Below, one piece after another: positions 8,189 through 17,463 of a DNA stretch of 34,399 bases (the first letter of the stretch is position 1; each line of letters begins with the position of its first letter). The notes under the pieces are model-generated. The model worked only from the letters and a program-made list of their open reading frames with translations, was not told the DNA's origin and did not search any database. The DNA is taken from assembly GCA_016342585.1 (NCBI GenBank), contig JAEINK010000054.1, forward strand, positions 1 to 34,399, written 5' to 3'. Source of the DNA: Spirochaetales bacterium (GTDB taxonomy: Bacteria; Spirochaetota; Spirochaetia; UBA9216). The translations under genes were made by a program, and so were the position numbers.

Positions 8189-10705
8189 TCAGAATCTGGC
8201 CACAACCCGGAAGCCGTAGTTTTTATCCATGGAGGTCGGGTTTCCGTAGTTACGGTATCCAATCCTGATATTGTCTTCATTCAGATTAGGACCGCCTCCT
8301 TTTAGTACTCTGGTCCTTCCCGAATCAGGACCGGTAGGATCTGCGGAAGGACTGGACGAGAAGTATGTGGCCGAATAGAAATCCCAGCACCACTCCCAGG
8401 CATTTCCACTCATGTCGTAGAGTCCCAGTTCATTACCTATTTTTGTGGCTACAGGTTGTTTTCTTTCCTGGGTATACCATGCAACGTCGGACGCATTATT
8501 GCTGCCGCTGAATTTATAACTTCTGGTCGCCGTACCGCCGGAAGCAGCATATTCCCATTCGGCTTCGGTCGGAAGCCTGTATCCATCTGCGTTGAAGTCG
8601 CAGGTCACCGTATTACCGGATCTTGTATAGCAAGGGGAAAGGCCATCTTTTGCGCTTAACCAGTTGCAGTAGTCGACGGCATCGTACCATCCTACGGAAA
8701 TAACTGGCTGCTGTCCTCTTCCCCAGCCCCTGTCGATTGCTCTGTTTCTTCTTGTTTCATCACTGAACCTGTCATATTGATCGAAGGTTACCTCGGTTTT
8801 ACTCATATAGAACGTTTCTGATATCTGGACCGAATGGGCCGGCCGTTCATCGGAGGCTCCGAAATTCGATCCCATGGAAAAGGTTCCTTTTTCAACTTTG
8901 ACCATGGCGATTGAGGGTTGAGTCAGATCAAAATGCATCTGATTAGGACCCACTTCAAGTTCTACATCCAGAATCTCCTCGATGCTCTCCTTATGATTTA
9001 CCCTGATCAGGTGGGGGCCTGAATTAACATCATCTATCACTAATGGTGTTGTCCCTTTTAGTGTACCATCGATAAAAATCTCTGCACCTTCCGGGTTGGA
9101 AGTGATTGTCAACTGATTCTCTGTAATGGAAAAACTACGATTATTACTCCATATTCCCGGAATCCCATCTTTCCCGATGGCACATACCCTCCACTTTACC
9201 TGATCTCCCACCAGGAGAACCCTCTTATCTGGAACCTGGTATTCAGATCCGTCAACCCTTATGATTTCGGTCTCTTCGAGAATGTTGTGGCCACTGGAAA
9301 TCTGAATGAAATAGTGGTCTGCTTCACTTATATCGTTCCAATCGAGGAGAGGTGTCGTCTCAAGGATTCGTGCACCATCGGCCGGGAGCATTGCGTTTTC
9401 ATTGAAGCGTTTGTTAATGAAAGGGATCGTTCTCTGCCATTCCGCCGGATTGTCAAAGGTTCCTTCGAGGAGCGAGTTCTTTTCGAAGGTAAGTCCTTCG
9501 ATGGAACGGCGTGTTCTGCCCGGTTTTGGACCTATGGCTGTCAGGATGATTCCCGTGATGGCTGTGACTCCGCCGGCTATTCCTGCCGTTAAAATAAGGT
9601 TTCTGTTACTCATGGAAATAGAATCGAAGTATTGATCATCCAGGCTTTGATCACTCAACAATCCCAGATAAGCTGCAAATCCTCCTACTCCTGCGCCAAT
9701 TGCCATGGAGGCGAAGCCAAATGTATTAAGGAGGATCCGTTGAGGTCTTTGGCTGGTATACAACTTTTCATAATAACTATTGAAGAGCTGCAACTGGTTT
9801 ACTCTTCTGTCTATGTCTTCCGAACTCAGGATGTTAACCATTCTCCTGTATATTTCCTCCGCTTCTTCCGCGATTCCATCCGTATCAAAAAGTGCATTGG
9901 AAGTTGCCTGGTAAAGTACATCTGCTTTTGAAAGGTTCGTTTTTGTGAGTCGATCAGGATGTGCCAGGTCTATGGTCAGTTCCTGAAGCTGGGTTCGCCA
10001 CTCATCCAGTATCCTTTTCTGGCTGGCCGGAATCATTAGAAGAGTTAAAGGAGTGTTTACTTTATCCTCTATTTCAATCAGTGATGTGGCTTCAAAGGTC
10101 TCCCCGCCATAAACACCGGTAACCCTTATTTTAAACTCTCCCGGAAGAAGTTTAAATCTGCCCGGGGATGAACCTCTCTCCTCTTCGTTGATGTATACAA
10201 CGGCATCCATAAGAGGATCGGTATTTATAAGCAAAGTTCCGAATCTACCTTCAATCAGGGGGATCAGATCTCCTAACTTTACGGTTAGCTCTTCAAGGGA
10301 ATCACCTTCAATCGTTTCGGCACCTAATCCTTTTCCCTCTGCCACATCCACAAGTTTTACCGTCAGGAAATATTTGGATCCGAGAGACGCAAGGGTCCCC
10401 ATAAAAATTTTATCGGCCGACAGCATCTGTCCTATTTCTATGGCACAGCTGTCGTCAACACAGCCTGATAGACTGAATGCCTGTGCTTCAAGAAGCATAT
10501 CCCTTTCACTTTGTTCAACTACCAGGTACCTGCCCGTTTTTATTAGGGAGGCTTCAAATAAATGAGAAAGAACCGATGCGTCTTGTTTTGAAGTGTTCTG
10601 GGAGGTGAAAGGAACCACTGAAACTCGGGGTAGAATCTCCTGGGCTCCACTGTTAAACAGGATAATAATACTGAATATTAAAATCCAGGATGCTTTTTTA
10701 GTCAT
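8189..10705 (-). CDS. Large envelope protein: CsgG-like, PEGA, FN3-like, PEGA and FGE-like domains
   Basis: This encodes 838 residues with an N-terminal signal peptide. The domains in order are: a CsgG/DUF-type N-terminal domain (25-150) with Cys82 and Cys87 in the usual GC..SCA.EIG context; a PEGA domain (155-225); a helical stretch (230-320); two membrane segments (326-350, 369-392); an FN3-like domain (447-527); a second PEGA domain (530-595, SNPEGAEIFIDG); and an FGE-sulfatase-type C-terminal domain (600-838) starting MVKVEKGTFSMGS. The FGE domain lacks the paired active-site cysteines of true formylglycine-generating enzymes (NIRIGYRNY where they would be), so it is probably a binding or structural module. 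I start at MTKK, preceded by GGAAGG at 8 nt; the upstream 31 residues lie across the promoter. The end is convergent with the aldo/keto reductase, only 15 bp away. Confidence 0.85.
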   Translation of the reverse strand: MTKKASWILIFSIIILFNSGAQEILPRVSVVPFTSQNTSKQDASVLSHLFEASLIKTGRYLVVEQSERDMLLEAQAFSLSGCVDDSCAIEIGQMLSADKIFMGTLASLGSKYFLTVKLVDVAEGKGLGAETIEGDSLEELTVKLGDLIPLIEGRFGTLLINTDPLMDAVVYINEEERGSSPGRFKLLPGEFKIRVTGVYGGETFEATSLIEIEDKVNTPLTLLMIPASQKRILDEWRTQLQELTIDLAHPDRLTKTNLSKADVLYQATSNALFDTDGIAEEAEEIYRRMVNILSSEDIDRRVNQLQLFNSYYEKLYTSQRPQRILLNTFGFASMAIGAGVGGFAAYLGLLSDQSLDDQYFDSISMSNRNLILTAGIAGGVTAITGIILTAIGPKPGRTRRSIEGLTFEKNSLLEGTFDNPAEWQRTIPFINKRFNENAMLPADGARILETTPLLDWNDISEADHYFIQISSGHNILEETEIIRVDGSEYQVPDKRVLLVGDQVKWRVCAIGKDGIPGIWSNNRSFSITENQLTITSNPEGAEIFIDGTLKGTTPLVIDDVNSGPHLIRVNHKESIEEILDVELEVGPNQMHFDLTQPSIAMVKVEKGTFSMGSNFGASDERPAHSVQISETFYMSKTEVTFDQYDRFSDETRRNRAIDRGWGRGQQPVISVGWYDAVDYCNWLSAKDGLSPCYTRSGNTVTCDFNADGYRLPTEAEWEYAASGGTATRSYKFSGSNNASDVAWYTQERKQPVATKIGNELGLYDMSGNAWEWCWDFYSATYFSSSPSADPTGPDSGRTRVLKGGGPNLNEDNIRIGYRNYGNPTSMDKNYGFRVVARF

Positions 10706-10733
10706 GATAGGCCTTCCGTAACTCTTTTTCTTA

Positions 10734-10762
10734 ACTATAATAGATAAAATTTTCGTATGCAA
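10734..10762 (-). promoter_or_regulatory. Promoter of the FGE-like envelope gene
   Basis: On the minus strand TTGCAT (10757-10762), a 17-bp spacer and TATAGT (10734-10739) give a predicted start near 10727, about 22 nt before the ATG with its GGAAGG site. This supports the start at 10705. Confidence 0.5.
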
Positions 10763-10783
10763 TAATTTTTCCCCGGAAGCTTC

Positions 10784-10812
10784 TTGCATTGGAATCACCC
10801 CCGTATCATAAT
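10784..10812 (+). promoter_or_regulatory. Promoter of the DISM-GGDEF gene, nearly leaderless
   Basis: TTGCAT (10784-10789), a 17-bp spacer and CATAAT (10807-10812) predict transcription from about 10818-10820, only 2-4 nt before ATG 10822. No ribosome-binding site precedes that ATG. The alternative TTG at 10789 would lie inside the -35 region. Confidence 0.45.
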
Positions 10813-10821
10813 AAGATTGTT

Positions 10822-12624
10822 ATGATTTTTAATAAAGTTTTTCTATTTTGTACTTCGGTATTTATCATACTGTCGATGCCGATTTTTATTTTCGCAGACA
10901 CTTTAAATCCCAAGGTGATTTCAGGGGTTCTGGATTTAAGGGGACACTCTTTTTCGGGGCGTTATCTTCCGGACGGGGAGTGGTCATTCCGTCTCTTAGC
11001 CATTGATGGTGAACCTGTGGAGAATCCGCAAAACGTTTTTCTTTATGTTCCCGGATCCTGGGATGATCTGACCAGAACACCCTATGCGGAAGGTGAATAT
11101 ACCCTGGAGGTCCTGCTGCCGGAAAAGGGGCCTCCCGCAGTCGGGATTATGTTTCCGGAACTGTCACAAGTCCTGGAAGTTAAAGTTGATGGGAATATAA
11201 TCTTTTCGTCTGGTGATTTTATATCAGGGAAAACAACCTATACTAAATTTATCTCTCCTGTTCCTGTCGGAGAAAAATTTACTATAACTGTACGGTTAAG
11301 GAATACAGTTTTTCGATCCGGCGGATTGAATTACCTCCCCCTTTTCGGCCCCTGTAAGTCCATGCGGAACTACAGGGAGTTAAAAATCTGGATCGAAGCC
11401 TTTTATATTGGACTCCTTTTTATTGTGGCGGTCTATCATTTATTCATATTTCTTCGGAACTACAGTAATCTTTCGGCCCTCTATCTGGGGCTGGCCGCCT
11501 TTTTCATGATGTTGAGGGGTGTCGTTGTCGGGGAAAATACAATAACATTTATAATCCCCGATTTTTCCTGGGCTTTGGACTTTCGAATTGAGTATATTTC
11601 TGCCTATCTGATTTCTGCGGCAGTACTGCTCTTTTCTAACAAGATTTTCCCATTCAAACACACTCTTATTGATTTCCTAATCAAACTCTTCATTCCTCTC
11701 ATGGCTTTGTTCTCGATAATTACCCTCTTTTTACCACTCGAACTCTTAAGCAGAACTGTCTATATTCTGAATGTAAGTATCCTCTCATCCTATTTTGTCT
11801 GTGCGATTATTTTTATCCATGCACTCCTTGAAAGAAAGGAGGCTTCCCCTCTTTTTTTTATAGGGGGTATGATTTCATTGGCCTTTTATCTGGTGGATGC
11901 CTTCTACTATTTTGGAGAGACATCGATACTCCTTAATTTGAGTCAGTTGGGAATGGTTCTTTTTATCCTTTGTCAAACTCTGGTCCTCACCCGTTTATAT
12001 GGGGACGCTTTTCAAAGGGCTGAAACCCTTACCCTTTCACTTGAGATGGAAGTAAAAAAACAAACGGCTGAACTCATGGTAACTAATGAAAGCCTTCATG
12101 AAGAAATTAATTACAGGAAGAAGATTGAGAAGCGACTGCAGAAGCTCTCCACAACAGATCCTCTGACAGGTGCTGCAAATCGTCTTAAAATCGATAAAGA
12201 CCTTGAGCAATGTCATAATGTTTTCCTGAGGTATGGAAAAAGTTATGGTATCGTTATGTTTGATTTAGATCATTTTAAAGATGTAAATGACAATTATGGT
12301 CATCAAGTCGGTGATGTTGTCCTGAAAGAGATTGTTAAGATTACTCAAAGGGTCATCAGGGAAAGTGATATCCTCGCCAGGTGGGGCGGAGAAGAGTTTC
12401 TGGTTCTCATGCCCATGATGGAGATTGACGGAACCTTAAAAGCGGCAGAGAGGATCCGGGCTGCGTTTGAGTCCTGCCAGTTTTCCGTCGCCGGCCGGGT
12501 TACGGCCAGCTTTGGTGTGATCTCTCCAGATAATGAAAAGGACACTCTGAAAGAGCTCCTAATCAGAATGGATCAGAACCTCTACAAGGCCAAGTCGGAA
12601 GGGCGAAACAAGGTCGTCTGCTGA
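10822..12624 (+). CDS. 7TMR-DISM sensor diguanylate cyclase (GGDEF)
   Basis: This encodes 600 residues. A signal peptide is followed by an extracellular jelly-roll sensor domain (about 30-185), seven membrane segments of the 7TMR-DISM type (about 190-400), a coiled coil (about 405-450) and a GGDEF domain starting STTDPLTGAANR. The active-site motif is GGEEF at 522-526 and the product-inhibition site RESD lies at 513-516, exactly five residues earlier. It should therefore be an active, feedback-inhibited cyclic di-GMP synthase. The extracellular domain probably binds a carbohydrate-like or other small ligand; the ligand is unknown. The gene is divergent from the FGE-like envelope gene and convergent with a second 7TMR-DISM gene. 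I chose ATG 10822, which begins a clean signal peptide, over TTG 10789. Confidence 0.88.
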   Translation: MIFNKVFLFCTSVFIILSMPIFIFADTLNPKVISGVLDLRGHSFSGRYLPDGEWSFRLLAIDGEPVENPQNVFLYVPGSWDDLTRTPYAEGEYTLEVLLPEKGPPAVGIMFPELSQVLEVKVDGNIIFSSGDFISGKTTYTKFISPVPVGEKFTITVRLRNTVFRSGGLNYLPLFGPCKSMRNYRELKIWIEAFYIGLLFIVAVYHLFIFLRNYSNLSALYLGLAAFFMMLRGVVVGENTITFIIPDFSWALDFRIEYISAYLISAAVLLFSNKIFPFKHTLIDFLIKLFIPLMALFSIITLFLPLELLSRTVYILNVSILSSYFVCAIIFIHALLERKEASPLFFIGGMISLAFYLVDAFYYFGETSILLNLSQLGMVLFILCQTLVLTRLYGDAFQRAETLTLSLEMEVKKQTAELMVTNESLHEEINYRKKIEKRLQKLSTTDPLTGAANRLKIDKDLEQCHNVFLRYGKSYGIVMFDLDHFKDVNDNYGHQVGDVVLKEIVKITQRVIRESDILARWGGEEFLVLMPMMEIDGTLKAAERIRAAFESCQFSVAGRVTASFGVISPDNEKDTLKELLIRMDQNLYKAKSEGRNKVVC

Positions 12625-12678
12625 CACCTTCCGCCAGCCTTTCATGAGAGCCTGGTTTATTCCCCACCGCCGGGTGTA

Positions 12679-13584
12679 TTATTTGTTGATCAGAATCTCT
12701 CCCAGCTTCTCACTGTTTTTCAGATTCTCCTGAAAGAGCTCTTCGATCTGACTGATATTATTTTTCAGATCGGCAATCTGTTTTTCCTGTCCCATAAGCA
12801 TATTGGCAAATGTGAAAAGGGTGTTTCTGAAATCTTCCAGGGAGATCTGAACATCCTGGTTAACAGTGTGGCCCTCTTCGGACAGGGTTTTGATTGTTTT
12901 TGTATCATCGATGAGGCTTTGGAGGGAAAAGAGCATCTCCTTTGTCTCTATCTGTTGAAATTCAATTTCATCCTTTGTTTTTTCCATCATTTTAGAACTT
13001 TCGACGGCCTGATCGATGATTTCGTTAAGCCCTGTTGATACTTTCTGTGATAGTTCGGTACTGTTTTCTATGGCATTCTCCATGCCGGCCATCTTCTGAT
13101 TGGATTCAGCAACCTGTTTTCGGGATTGGGCAGATAACTTCCTTACCTCACCGGCCACCACTGCAAATCCCTTTCCCGATTCACCCGCATGAGCCGCTTC
13201 AATGGCAGCATTCATAGCCAGGAGATCGGTCTGATCTGAGATATCGATGATACCCTTAAGAACTTCCTGAATGACTCTTGAATGGTCCGAAATTTCCTTG
13301 AGTGCTTGTGATGAAGCTGTTATAACCGATCTGTTTTCCGTAGCTATATGGTTCAGGCTGTTTGCCTGGTTTGAGGTTTCTTCCAGGGTCTTCCGGGAGG
13401 TTTCCATTTTTTCAATAATCTTTGAAAGGGTGATTTTAACCTCGTCGGCATAGGCTGTCTGATTTGTAATGGCAGTGACTATTTTTTCGGATGATTCTCC
13501 AAGGTTTTTCTTGATTTCCGGCAGGGTTGATTCTATCCGTCCTATCTGTGCCCGTATATCCTGGCCCATCTTCTCGTTTGTCAC
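12679..13584 (-). CDS. Methyl-accepting chemotaxis signalling domain (3' part of frameshifted receptor)
   Basis: This 301-residue open frame is almost all coiled coil. It contains the MCP hairpin tip: [20 protein letters not shown] then [20 protein letters not shown]. That is the conserved CheA/CheW-contact core, although the helical bundle arms are short. There is no membrane segment and no credible start. GTG 13584 is only the first permitted codon; the frame is open further upstream to about 13758, through an uninterrupted coiled coil. It fits exactly as the missing output domain of the 7TMR-DISM gene just upstream, in the -1 frame. The likely state is one gene, 12679-14918, broken by a one-base deletion at the T6 run 13737-13742, or read by slippage there. 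Confidence 0.75.
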   Translation of the reverse strand: MTNEKMGQDIRAQIGRIESTLPEIKKNLGESSEKIVTAITNQTAYADEVKITLSKIIEKMETSRKTLEETSNQANSLNHIATENRSVITASSQALKEISDHSRVIQEVLKGIIDISDQTDLLAMNAAIEAAHAGESGKGFAVVAGEVRKLSAQSRKQVAESNQKMAGMENAIENSTELSQKVSTGLNEIIDQAVESSKMMEKTKDEIEFQQIETKEMLFSLQSLIDDTKTIKTLSEEGHTVNQDVQISLEDFRNTLFTFANMLMGQEKQIADLKNNISQIEELFQENLKNSEKLGEILINK

Positions 13585-13670
13585 CGAGTTTTCCGTAATG
13601 ATGTCGGAAGATTCGCCTATCTTTTCTCTTAATTTAATTCCAGATTCCTGCAGGTGATCGGATAAGCTCT

Positions 13671-14918
13671 TTATCCCGCTGATAAGCTCTTTCTGAAGGT
13701 TGTTTTTCTCTGAGAGGATTGCAGCCTGTTTTCTGATTTTTTGGATATGCGGAGATGCTCAAAAGTCAGTACCAGGAAAAGGGCCAGGATCAGGGTCAGG
13801 AATCCATAGGTAGCAATATAGGCATAGGGGATTGCTCCTGTCAGGACAACCATCATGTCTCTTAAGGCACAAGAGATTGTCACCAGGAAAGCCAGGAGCA
13901 TGATCAGGAAATCCCGCTTTTTGTACCTAATCACGGCATAGAGCATTAACCCCAGGTTGAATACGAGAATTACCGGAAAGTAGTACGTCAGCATGATGTT
14001 CAGCAGGTCATCGACTCCCCTGTGGGTTTTCTGGAAAAGCATGAGGAACGAAAATACTACCCCGGGGGTAATGGTTATGATTTTTATCGGTAAAAGGAAT
14101 CGCTTTACTGCCTTTGTAAATTCAAGGAAAAACATGGTCAGAAAAATGATCATCATTATAAAACCTATTTTACTGAAGATCTTAAGCCAGACCTCCGCAA
14201 AAGTATCCGCAGAAAAACCGATCTCAAGGTATGCCATGAAATAGGAAATGCAGAGGATCCCGAAGTAGAGGTATTTCTTTTCTGCTCCCCGGGAGGAGAG
14301 GAAAATCAGGAGGTAGTAAAAGGCGAGGATGAGGGCTGTAAAGCAGGTCGCCCTGACCAGGTATACGCTTACTATATTCCGTTTAAATGCCAGACCGGCA
14401 GCCTTACCGTAATTCGTCAGAGTTAAAATTGTAAAGGGTTCCCGGAATGTTCTCGGGATGATCTGTACGGTAATTATATTTTCCTTTCCTCCATAATTCA
14501 ATATCTGTTCGGGAAGAAGAAAGTAGGACGAGCCGAATCCGTTTACAATGGCCCTGTCTCTATATTGCCCTGATTTAAAGATATGTATCCCGTTTATAAA
14601 AAGATCACAGGTGTAGGGGGTCGGACCGATGTAAAACCCTAAAGGGGTATCTTGTATGTCCGCGCCCAGGGTGAAGGTCGTTTTGAGGGTTATCATCTTA
14701 TCGTTGGCCGTCTCTTCGACGGAAAACCGTTTCCCATCCCAGCTCTCCCAATCGGAAAAATCCTGATCGAGGAGGGTTCCCGGTTGAAGGGGGGAAATCT
14801 TTTTCTGATAGTTACCTATAATCAGAGTACTTTCAGGGGAGTCCAGGGTATTGCTGAACAGGATATTGGATACACCAGATAAAATAAACAGACAAATAAT
14901 AAAAAGGGATTTCTTCAT
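13671..14918 (-). CDS. 7TMR-DISM receptor (5' part of frameshifted chemoreceptor-like gene)
   Basis: This frame encodes 415 residues: a signal peptide, an extracellular jelly-roll domain (about 25-170) with a [17 protein letters not shown] stretch, and seven 7TMR-DISM membrane segments (about 185-385). The frame then runs into about 20 low-complexity polar residues and stops at 13671. In the -1 frame the sequence continues smoothly as a coiled coil and MCP signalling domain. The intact protein would read [19 protein letters not shown] across the junction if the run at 13737-13742 had seven bases instead of six. The start could be ATG 14936 or 14918. I prefer 14918 because the upstream one falls on the -10 box. 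It shares its architecture with the neighbouring DISM-GGDEF protein. Confidence 0.72.
   Translation of the reverse strand: MKKSLFIICLFILSGVSNILFSNTLDSPESTLIIGNYQKKISPLQPGTLLDQDFSDWESWDGKRFSVEETANDKMITLKTTFTLGADIQDTPLGFYIGPTPYTCDLFINGIHIFKSGQYRDRAIVNGFGSSYFLLPEQILNYGGKENIITVQIIPRTFREPFTILTLTNYGKAAGLAFKRNIVSVYLVRATCFTALILAFYYLLIFLSSRGAEKKYLYFGILCISYFMAYLEIGFSADTFAEVWLKIFSKIGFIMMIIFLTMFFLEFTKAVKRFLLPIKIITITPGVVFSFLMLFQKTHRGVDDLLNIMLTYYFPVILVFNLGLMLYAVIRYKKRDFLIMLLAFLVTISCALRDMMVVLTGAIPYAYIATYGFLTLILALFLVLTFEHLRISKKSENRLQSSQRKTTFRKSLSAG
13737..13742 (-). other. Frameshift site in a six-base A/T run
   Basis: The minus-strand codons are TCC AAA AAA TCA. One added A restores a single frame from the 7TMR-DISM region into the MCP coiled coil. 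It could be a real mutation, a phase-variable tract, programmed -1 slippage or a sequencing error; the sequence alone does not decide. Confidence 0.7.
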
Positions 14919-14924
14919 GGATGA

Positions 14925-14952
14925 ATTATAATTCATAATTCTTCTAATTCAA
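14925..14952 (-). promoter_or_regulatory. Promoter of the 7TMR-DISM chemoreceptor-like gene, leaderless arrangement
   Basis: On the minus strand TTGAAT (14947-14952), a 16-bp spacer and a perfect TATAAT (14925-14930) are followed by six bases and ATG 14918. The predicted transcription start is at the ATG itself. No ribosome-binding site is visible. Confidence 0.5.
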
Positions 14953-15044
14953 GCTGGTTTAGGTTTTAGTTTATTAATTTTTTTGATATATACGATTCCA
15001 AAGGAGTGTCAGTTGAAACCTGTAAAATGTAAGCCGAACTTGTT

Positions 15045-15902
15045 TTATAATCCCGATTTTCTGAATTTCCCCGGCGAGACTCCCATCCTCTTTCGGAAGA
15101 GCCTTGAAAAATAATTACTATCCCCGAATCCGCATTCGAACCCAATCTCTGTAATATTCAGATCCGTTGTTTCCAGCAGTTCTGTGGCCCTGCTGATTCT
15201 CATTTTGAGGATGTATTGAAGAGGAGATGTACCATAAACGGCTCCGAATGTTTTAATGAAATGGGGATAGGATAATCCATTTTCATCGGCCAGGGATTTT
15301 AGATTAATCTCTTCGGTATAATTTTCTTCGATTTGCCTGATGCACCTGGCCAGCTTTGTCAGGTTTCTACCCGGGATAAATCCTTTATCTGAATAATTTC
15401 TGCCGAGGAGTATAATAAGGTTTATAAAAAGGTTTCGGAATATAGTTTGATATCCCGGTTTTTCCGACCGCATCTCTTTCTCCATCTCCTTAATTATCTT
15501 CGAAATTTTCTCGAGTTGATCAGGATTCGCATGAAATCTGTTTTTAAAATCACTGTTTTTTCTTGATTTGGGCTCCAGCTCGAAGAGGGCCATGACACCT
15601 GGTAGTGCGGTCAGTTCTTTCAGCCCCTTTATCTCCTCCATATACCCAATATTGTACATGATCAGATCTCTACTCCGGCTGAAACAATGGCTCTGCCCCT
15701 GATTGATGATGAATATATCTCCTCTTCCAACGGGAAAAGTCCTCCCCTCTGCTGTGTGGAGTCCTTTCCCTGAAGTAATAATTATCAGTTCACAATAGTC
15801 GTGAGTATGAATTTCAAACCCTTCTGTCCGGATAATCGCCTCTCCCAGGCTGAATGGAAAGCCATCTGATTCGATTGTGTTATTAAGCAGGAAATTCTTC
15901 AT
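15045..15902 (-). CDS. AraC-family transcriptional regulator with cupin sensor
   Basis: This encodes 285 residues. The N-terminal half is an AraC-type cupin, HTHDYCELIIITSGKGLHTAEG at about 33-54 then GDIFIINQGQSHCF. The C-terminal 100 residues hold two helix-turn-helix motifs: INLKSLADENGLSYPHFIKTF, then LNITEIGFECGFGDSNYFSRLFRKRMGVSPGKFRK. This is the usual arrangement of regulators of sugar or small-molecule use. It is divergent from the URO-D-family gene 95 bp away and may control it. The effector is unknown. A CATAAT box lies six bases before its ATG and no ribosome site is evident. Confidence 0.9.
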   Translation of the reverse strand: MKNFLLNNTIESDGFPFSLGEAIIRTEGFEIHTHDYCELIIITSGKGLHTAEGRTFPVGRGDIFIINQGQSHCFSRSRDLIMYNIGYMEEIKGLKELTALPGVMALFELEPKSRKNSDFKNRFHANPDQLEKISKIIKEMEKEMRSEKPGYQTIFRNLFINLIILLGRNYSDKGFIPGRNLTKLARCIRQIEENYTEEINLKSLADENGLSYPHFIKTFGAVYGTSPLQYILKMRISRATELLETTDLNITEIGFECGFGDSNYFSRLFRKRMGVSPGKFRKSGL

Positions 15903-15908
15903 ATGATA

Positions 15909-15939
15909 ATTATGTGCTACTTTTAGCTCAAATTGTCAA
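15909..15939 (-). promoter_or_regulatory. Possible promoter of the AraC-family gene
   Basis: On the minus strand TTGACA (15934-15939) and CATAAT (15909-15914) are separated by 19 bp, wider than usual. The -10 box ends six bases before ATG 15902, again predicting a leaderless message. Confidence 0.3.
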
Positions 15940-15997
15940 GGAATTAAGCATGATATTGGGTTAAGATTGGTGAATGAATTATGTGCGGGGAGGCTGT

Positions 15998-17071
15998 ATG
16001 ATCCGATTCAGAAACGGTATGGAAGAAGCAAAGGATGCGGTGAATGGATGGTGGGAGCTGAAGACCACAGGAAAGCCTGTCATTCAAATGATTGGCCGGA
16101 GGGAGAATCCTGTTTTTACACTCCCTGAGCCGAAGCCCTCCTCTATTCACGATTTCTGGACAAATCCTGAGGTTGTTATTCCCAGGATTCTTAATCAGAT
16201 GGGTAGAACCTGGTACGGTGGTGTGGCGTTTCCTGTTCTCTACCCGGTCTCTGGCAGGATCGTCTCCATTACCTGTAAATACCTGGGGGCTCCCAACCTC
16301 TATATCGATGAGAATACCACCTGGTCCCGGGATATAATCGAAAGCTGGGAGAGGTGTCCGCCCCTTGAATTTAATCCTTTGAACGAGTGGTGGATAATAA
16401 CAGAGAGGCTTATGGAAGCCTGTGCTTCCGCTATCGAAGAGTATGAGCTTGCATGTTTCATGGGCCTTCCGGATCTGAATGGCCCTACCGAAGTTCTTAG
16501 CGGTCTGCGGAATCCGGAAAAACTATGTATGGATCTCATCCTGGAACCTGAGAATGTTAAACAGGCGGCCCGGAAAGTTCAGGAGGGGTGGTTTGAGGCC
16601 TTTCGAAGGAGTTCTGCCATTGCCGGTCGGTTTGGACCTTACTTTACATGGATGGGGGTTTGGTCGGAAATCCCCTCCATTGATCTTCAATCCGATTTCT
16701 CATGCCTTATTTCTCCGGATATGTTTGCCGAGTTCATCCTTCCTTTGATCCGGGAGCAGATTGCCTTTTTCCCCAGGACAATCTTTCATCTTGATGGACC
16801 GGGGATGATTCGTCACCTGGATCATCTTCTTTCCCTGCCGGATCTGAAGGCTGTGCAATGGATTCCCGGGGCAGGCGCAGGGAGGAGTTCCGACTGGATT
16901 GATCTTCTTAAGAGGATACAGGAGGGAGGAAAGGGGGTTTTTGTGTATTGTGATCCTGATGAGGTCGAAATTCTCTCTTCCAGACTTGATGCAACAGGAT
17001 TAATGATGGTTGTCCGTGGTGATATCCCCGAAAGAGAGGCTATGAATATTCTTGATAAAGTCGGAAAATAA
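15998..17071 (+). CDS. Uroporphyrinogen decarboxylase (URO-D) family protein
   Basis: This encodes 357 residues that look like the URO-D/methyltransferase superfamily barrel. There is a conserved-looking DLQSDFSCLISPDMFAEFILP segment, then a FPRTIFHLDGPGMIRHLDHLLS segment containing the strand-end HLDG, and VQWIPGAGAG. In this branch most members are not heme enzymes but corrinoid or thiol methyltransferases, or proteins of unknown role; no heme genes are nearby. I start at ATG 15998 because a strong GGGGAGG site precedes it; ATG 15974 upstream is weaker. It is divergent from the AraC regulator and convergent with the YbjQ-family gene, where only a weak short hairpin plus T-run (17102-17119) follows. 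Substrate specificity is not readable. Confidence 0.75.
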   Translation: MIRFRNGMEEAKDAVNGWWELKTTGKPVIQMIGRRENPVFTLPEPKPSSIHDFWTNPEVVIPRILNQMGRTWYGGVAFPVLYPVSGRIVSITCKYLGAPNLYIDENTTWSRDIIESWERCPPLEFNPLNEWWIITERLMEACASAIEEYELACFMGLPDLNGPTEVLSGLRNPEKLCMDLILEPENVKQAARKVQEGWFEAFRRSSAIAGRFGPYFTWMGVWSEIPSIDLQSDFSCLISPDMFAEFILPLIREQIAFFPRTIFHLDGPGMIRHLDHLLSLPDLKAVQWIPGAGAGRSSDWIDLLKRIQEGGKGVFVYCDPDEVEILSSRLDATGLMMVVRGDIPEREAMNILDKVGK

Positions 17072-17151
17072 TCACATTTTTTTATATTGTGGAACTGCCC
17101 ATCGAAAGCGATTTTTTTTAAGATTCGCCCCCGAAGGCAGTTCTGTCAATT

Positions 17152-17463
17152 TTAAAGGAATTTTACAGCTGTTCCGTAGACCAGTATTTCTGCGGCACCC
17201 TGCATTACCGTACTTGATGCGTATCTCATATTGATCACACCATCGGCCCCGAGGGCTTCGGCCTCCTGGACCATTCTTTTGGTGGCGATTGCCCTGGCTT
17301 CATTCAGCATTTCAGAATATCCTTTCAGCTCACCACCTACCAGGGTTTTAAATGAGGCCATGATATCTTTTCCCATGTGTTTAGACTGGATTGTAGAACC
17401 CTTTACAATCTGTATTGTCTCAATTTCCTTTCCGGATATAAAATCAGTATTTACTAATGTCAT
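17152..17463 (-). CDS. YbjQ/UPF0145 family protein
   Basis: This encodes 103 residues that match the YbjQ (UPF0145) family along their whole length. It has the N-terminal ISGKEI segment, GSTIQSKHMGKDI, then LNEARAIATKRMVQEAEALGADGVINMRY and a C-terminal EILVYGTAVK. The family forms pentamers and is often called heavy-metal-binding, but its function is not established. The ATG at 17463 has a very strong ribosome site (GGAGGAGAGG). The start lies inside the end of the small membrane-protein gene (20-bp overlap), so the two are translationally coupled and probably act together at the membrane. Confidence 0.9.
   Translation of the reverse strand: MTLVNTDFISGKEIETIQIVKGSTIQSKHMGKDIMASFKTLVGGELKGYSEMLNEARAIATKRMVQEAEALGADGVINMRYASSTVMQGAAEILVYGTAVKFL

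Noticed and set aside
13671..13742. Claiming a programmed -1 frameshift
   Set aside because: The A-run could slip, but no stimulatory structure or upstream Shine-Dalgarno-like element is evident, and an indel or sequencing error explains it as well. Reported only as a possibility.
17092..17143. Inverted repeat GAACTGCC/GGCAGTTC between convergent genes
   Set aside because: The arms are 8 bp with a 36-base loop and no T-run next to the right arm on either strand; too weak for a terminator call. The ATCG-AAAG-CGAT plus T-run inside it has only a 4-bp stem.
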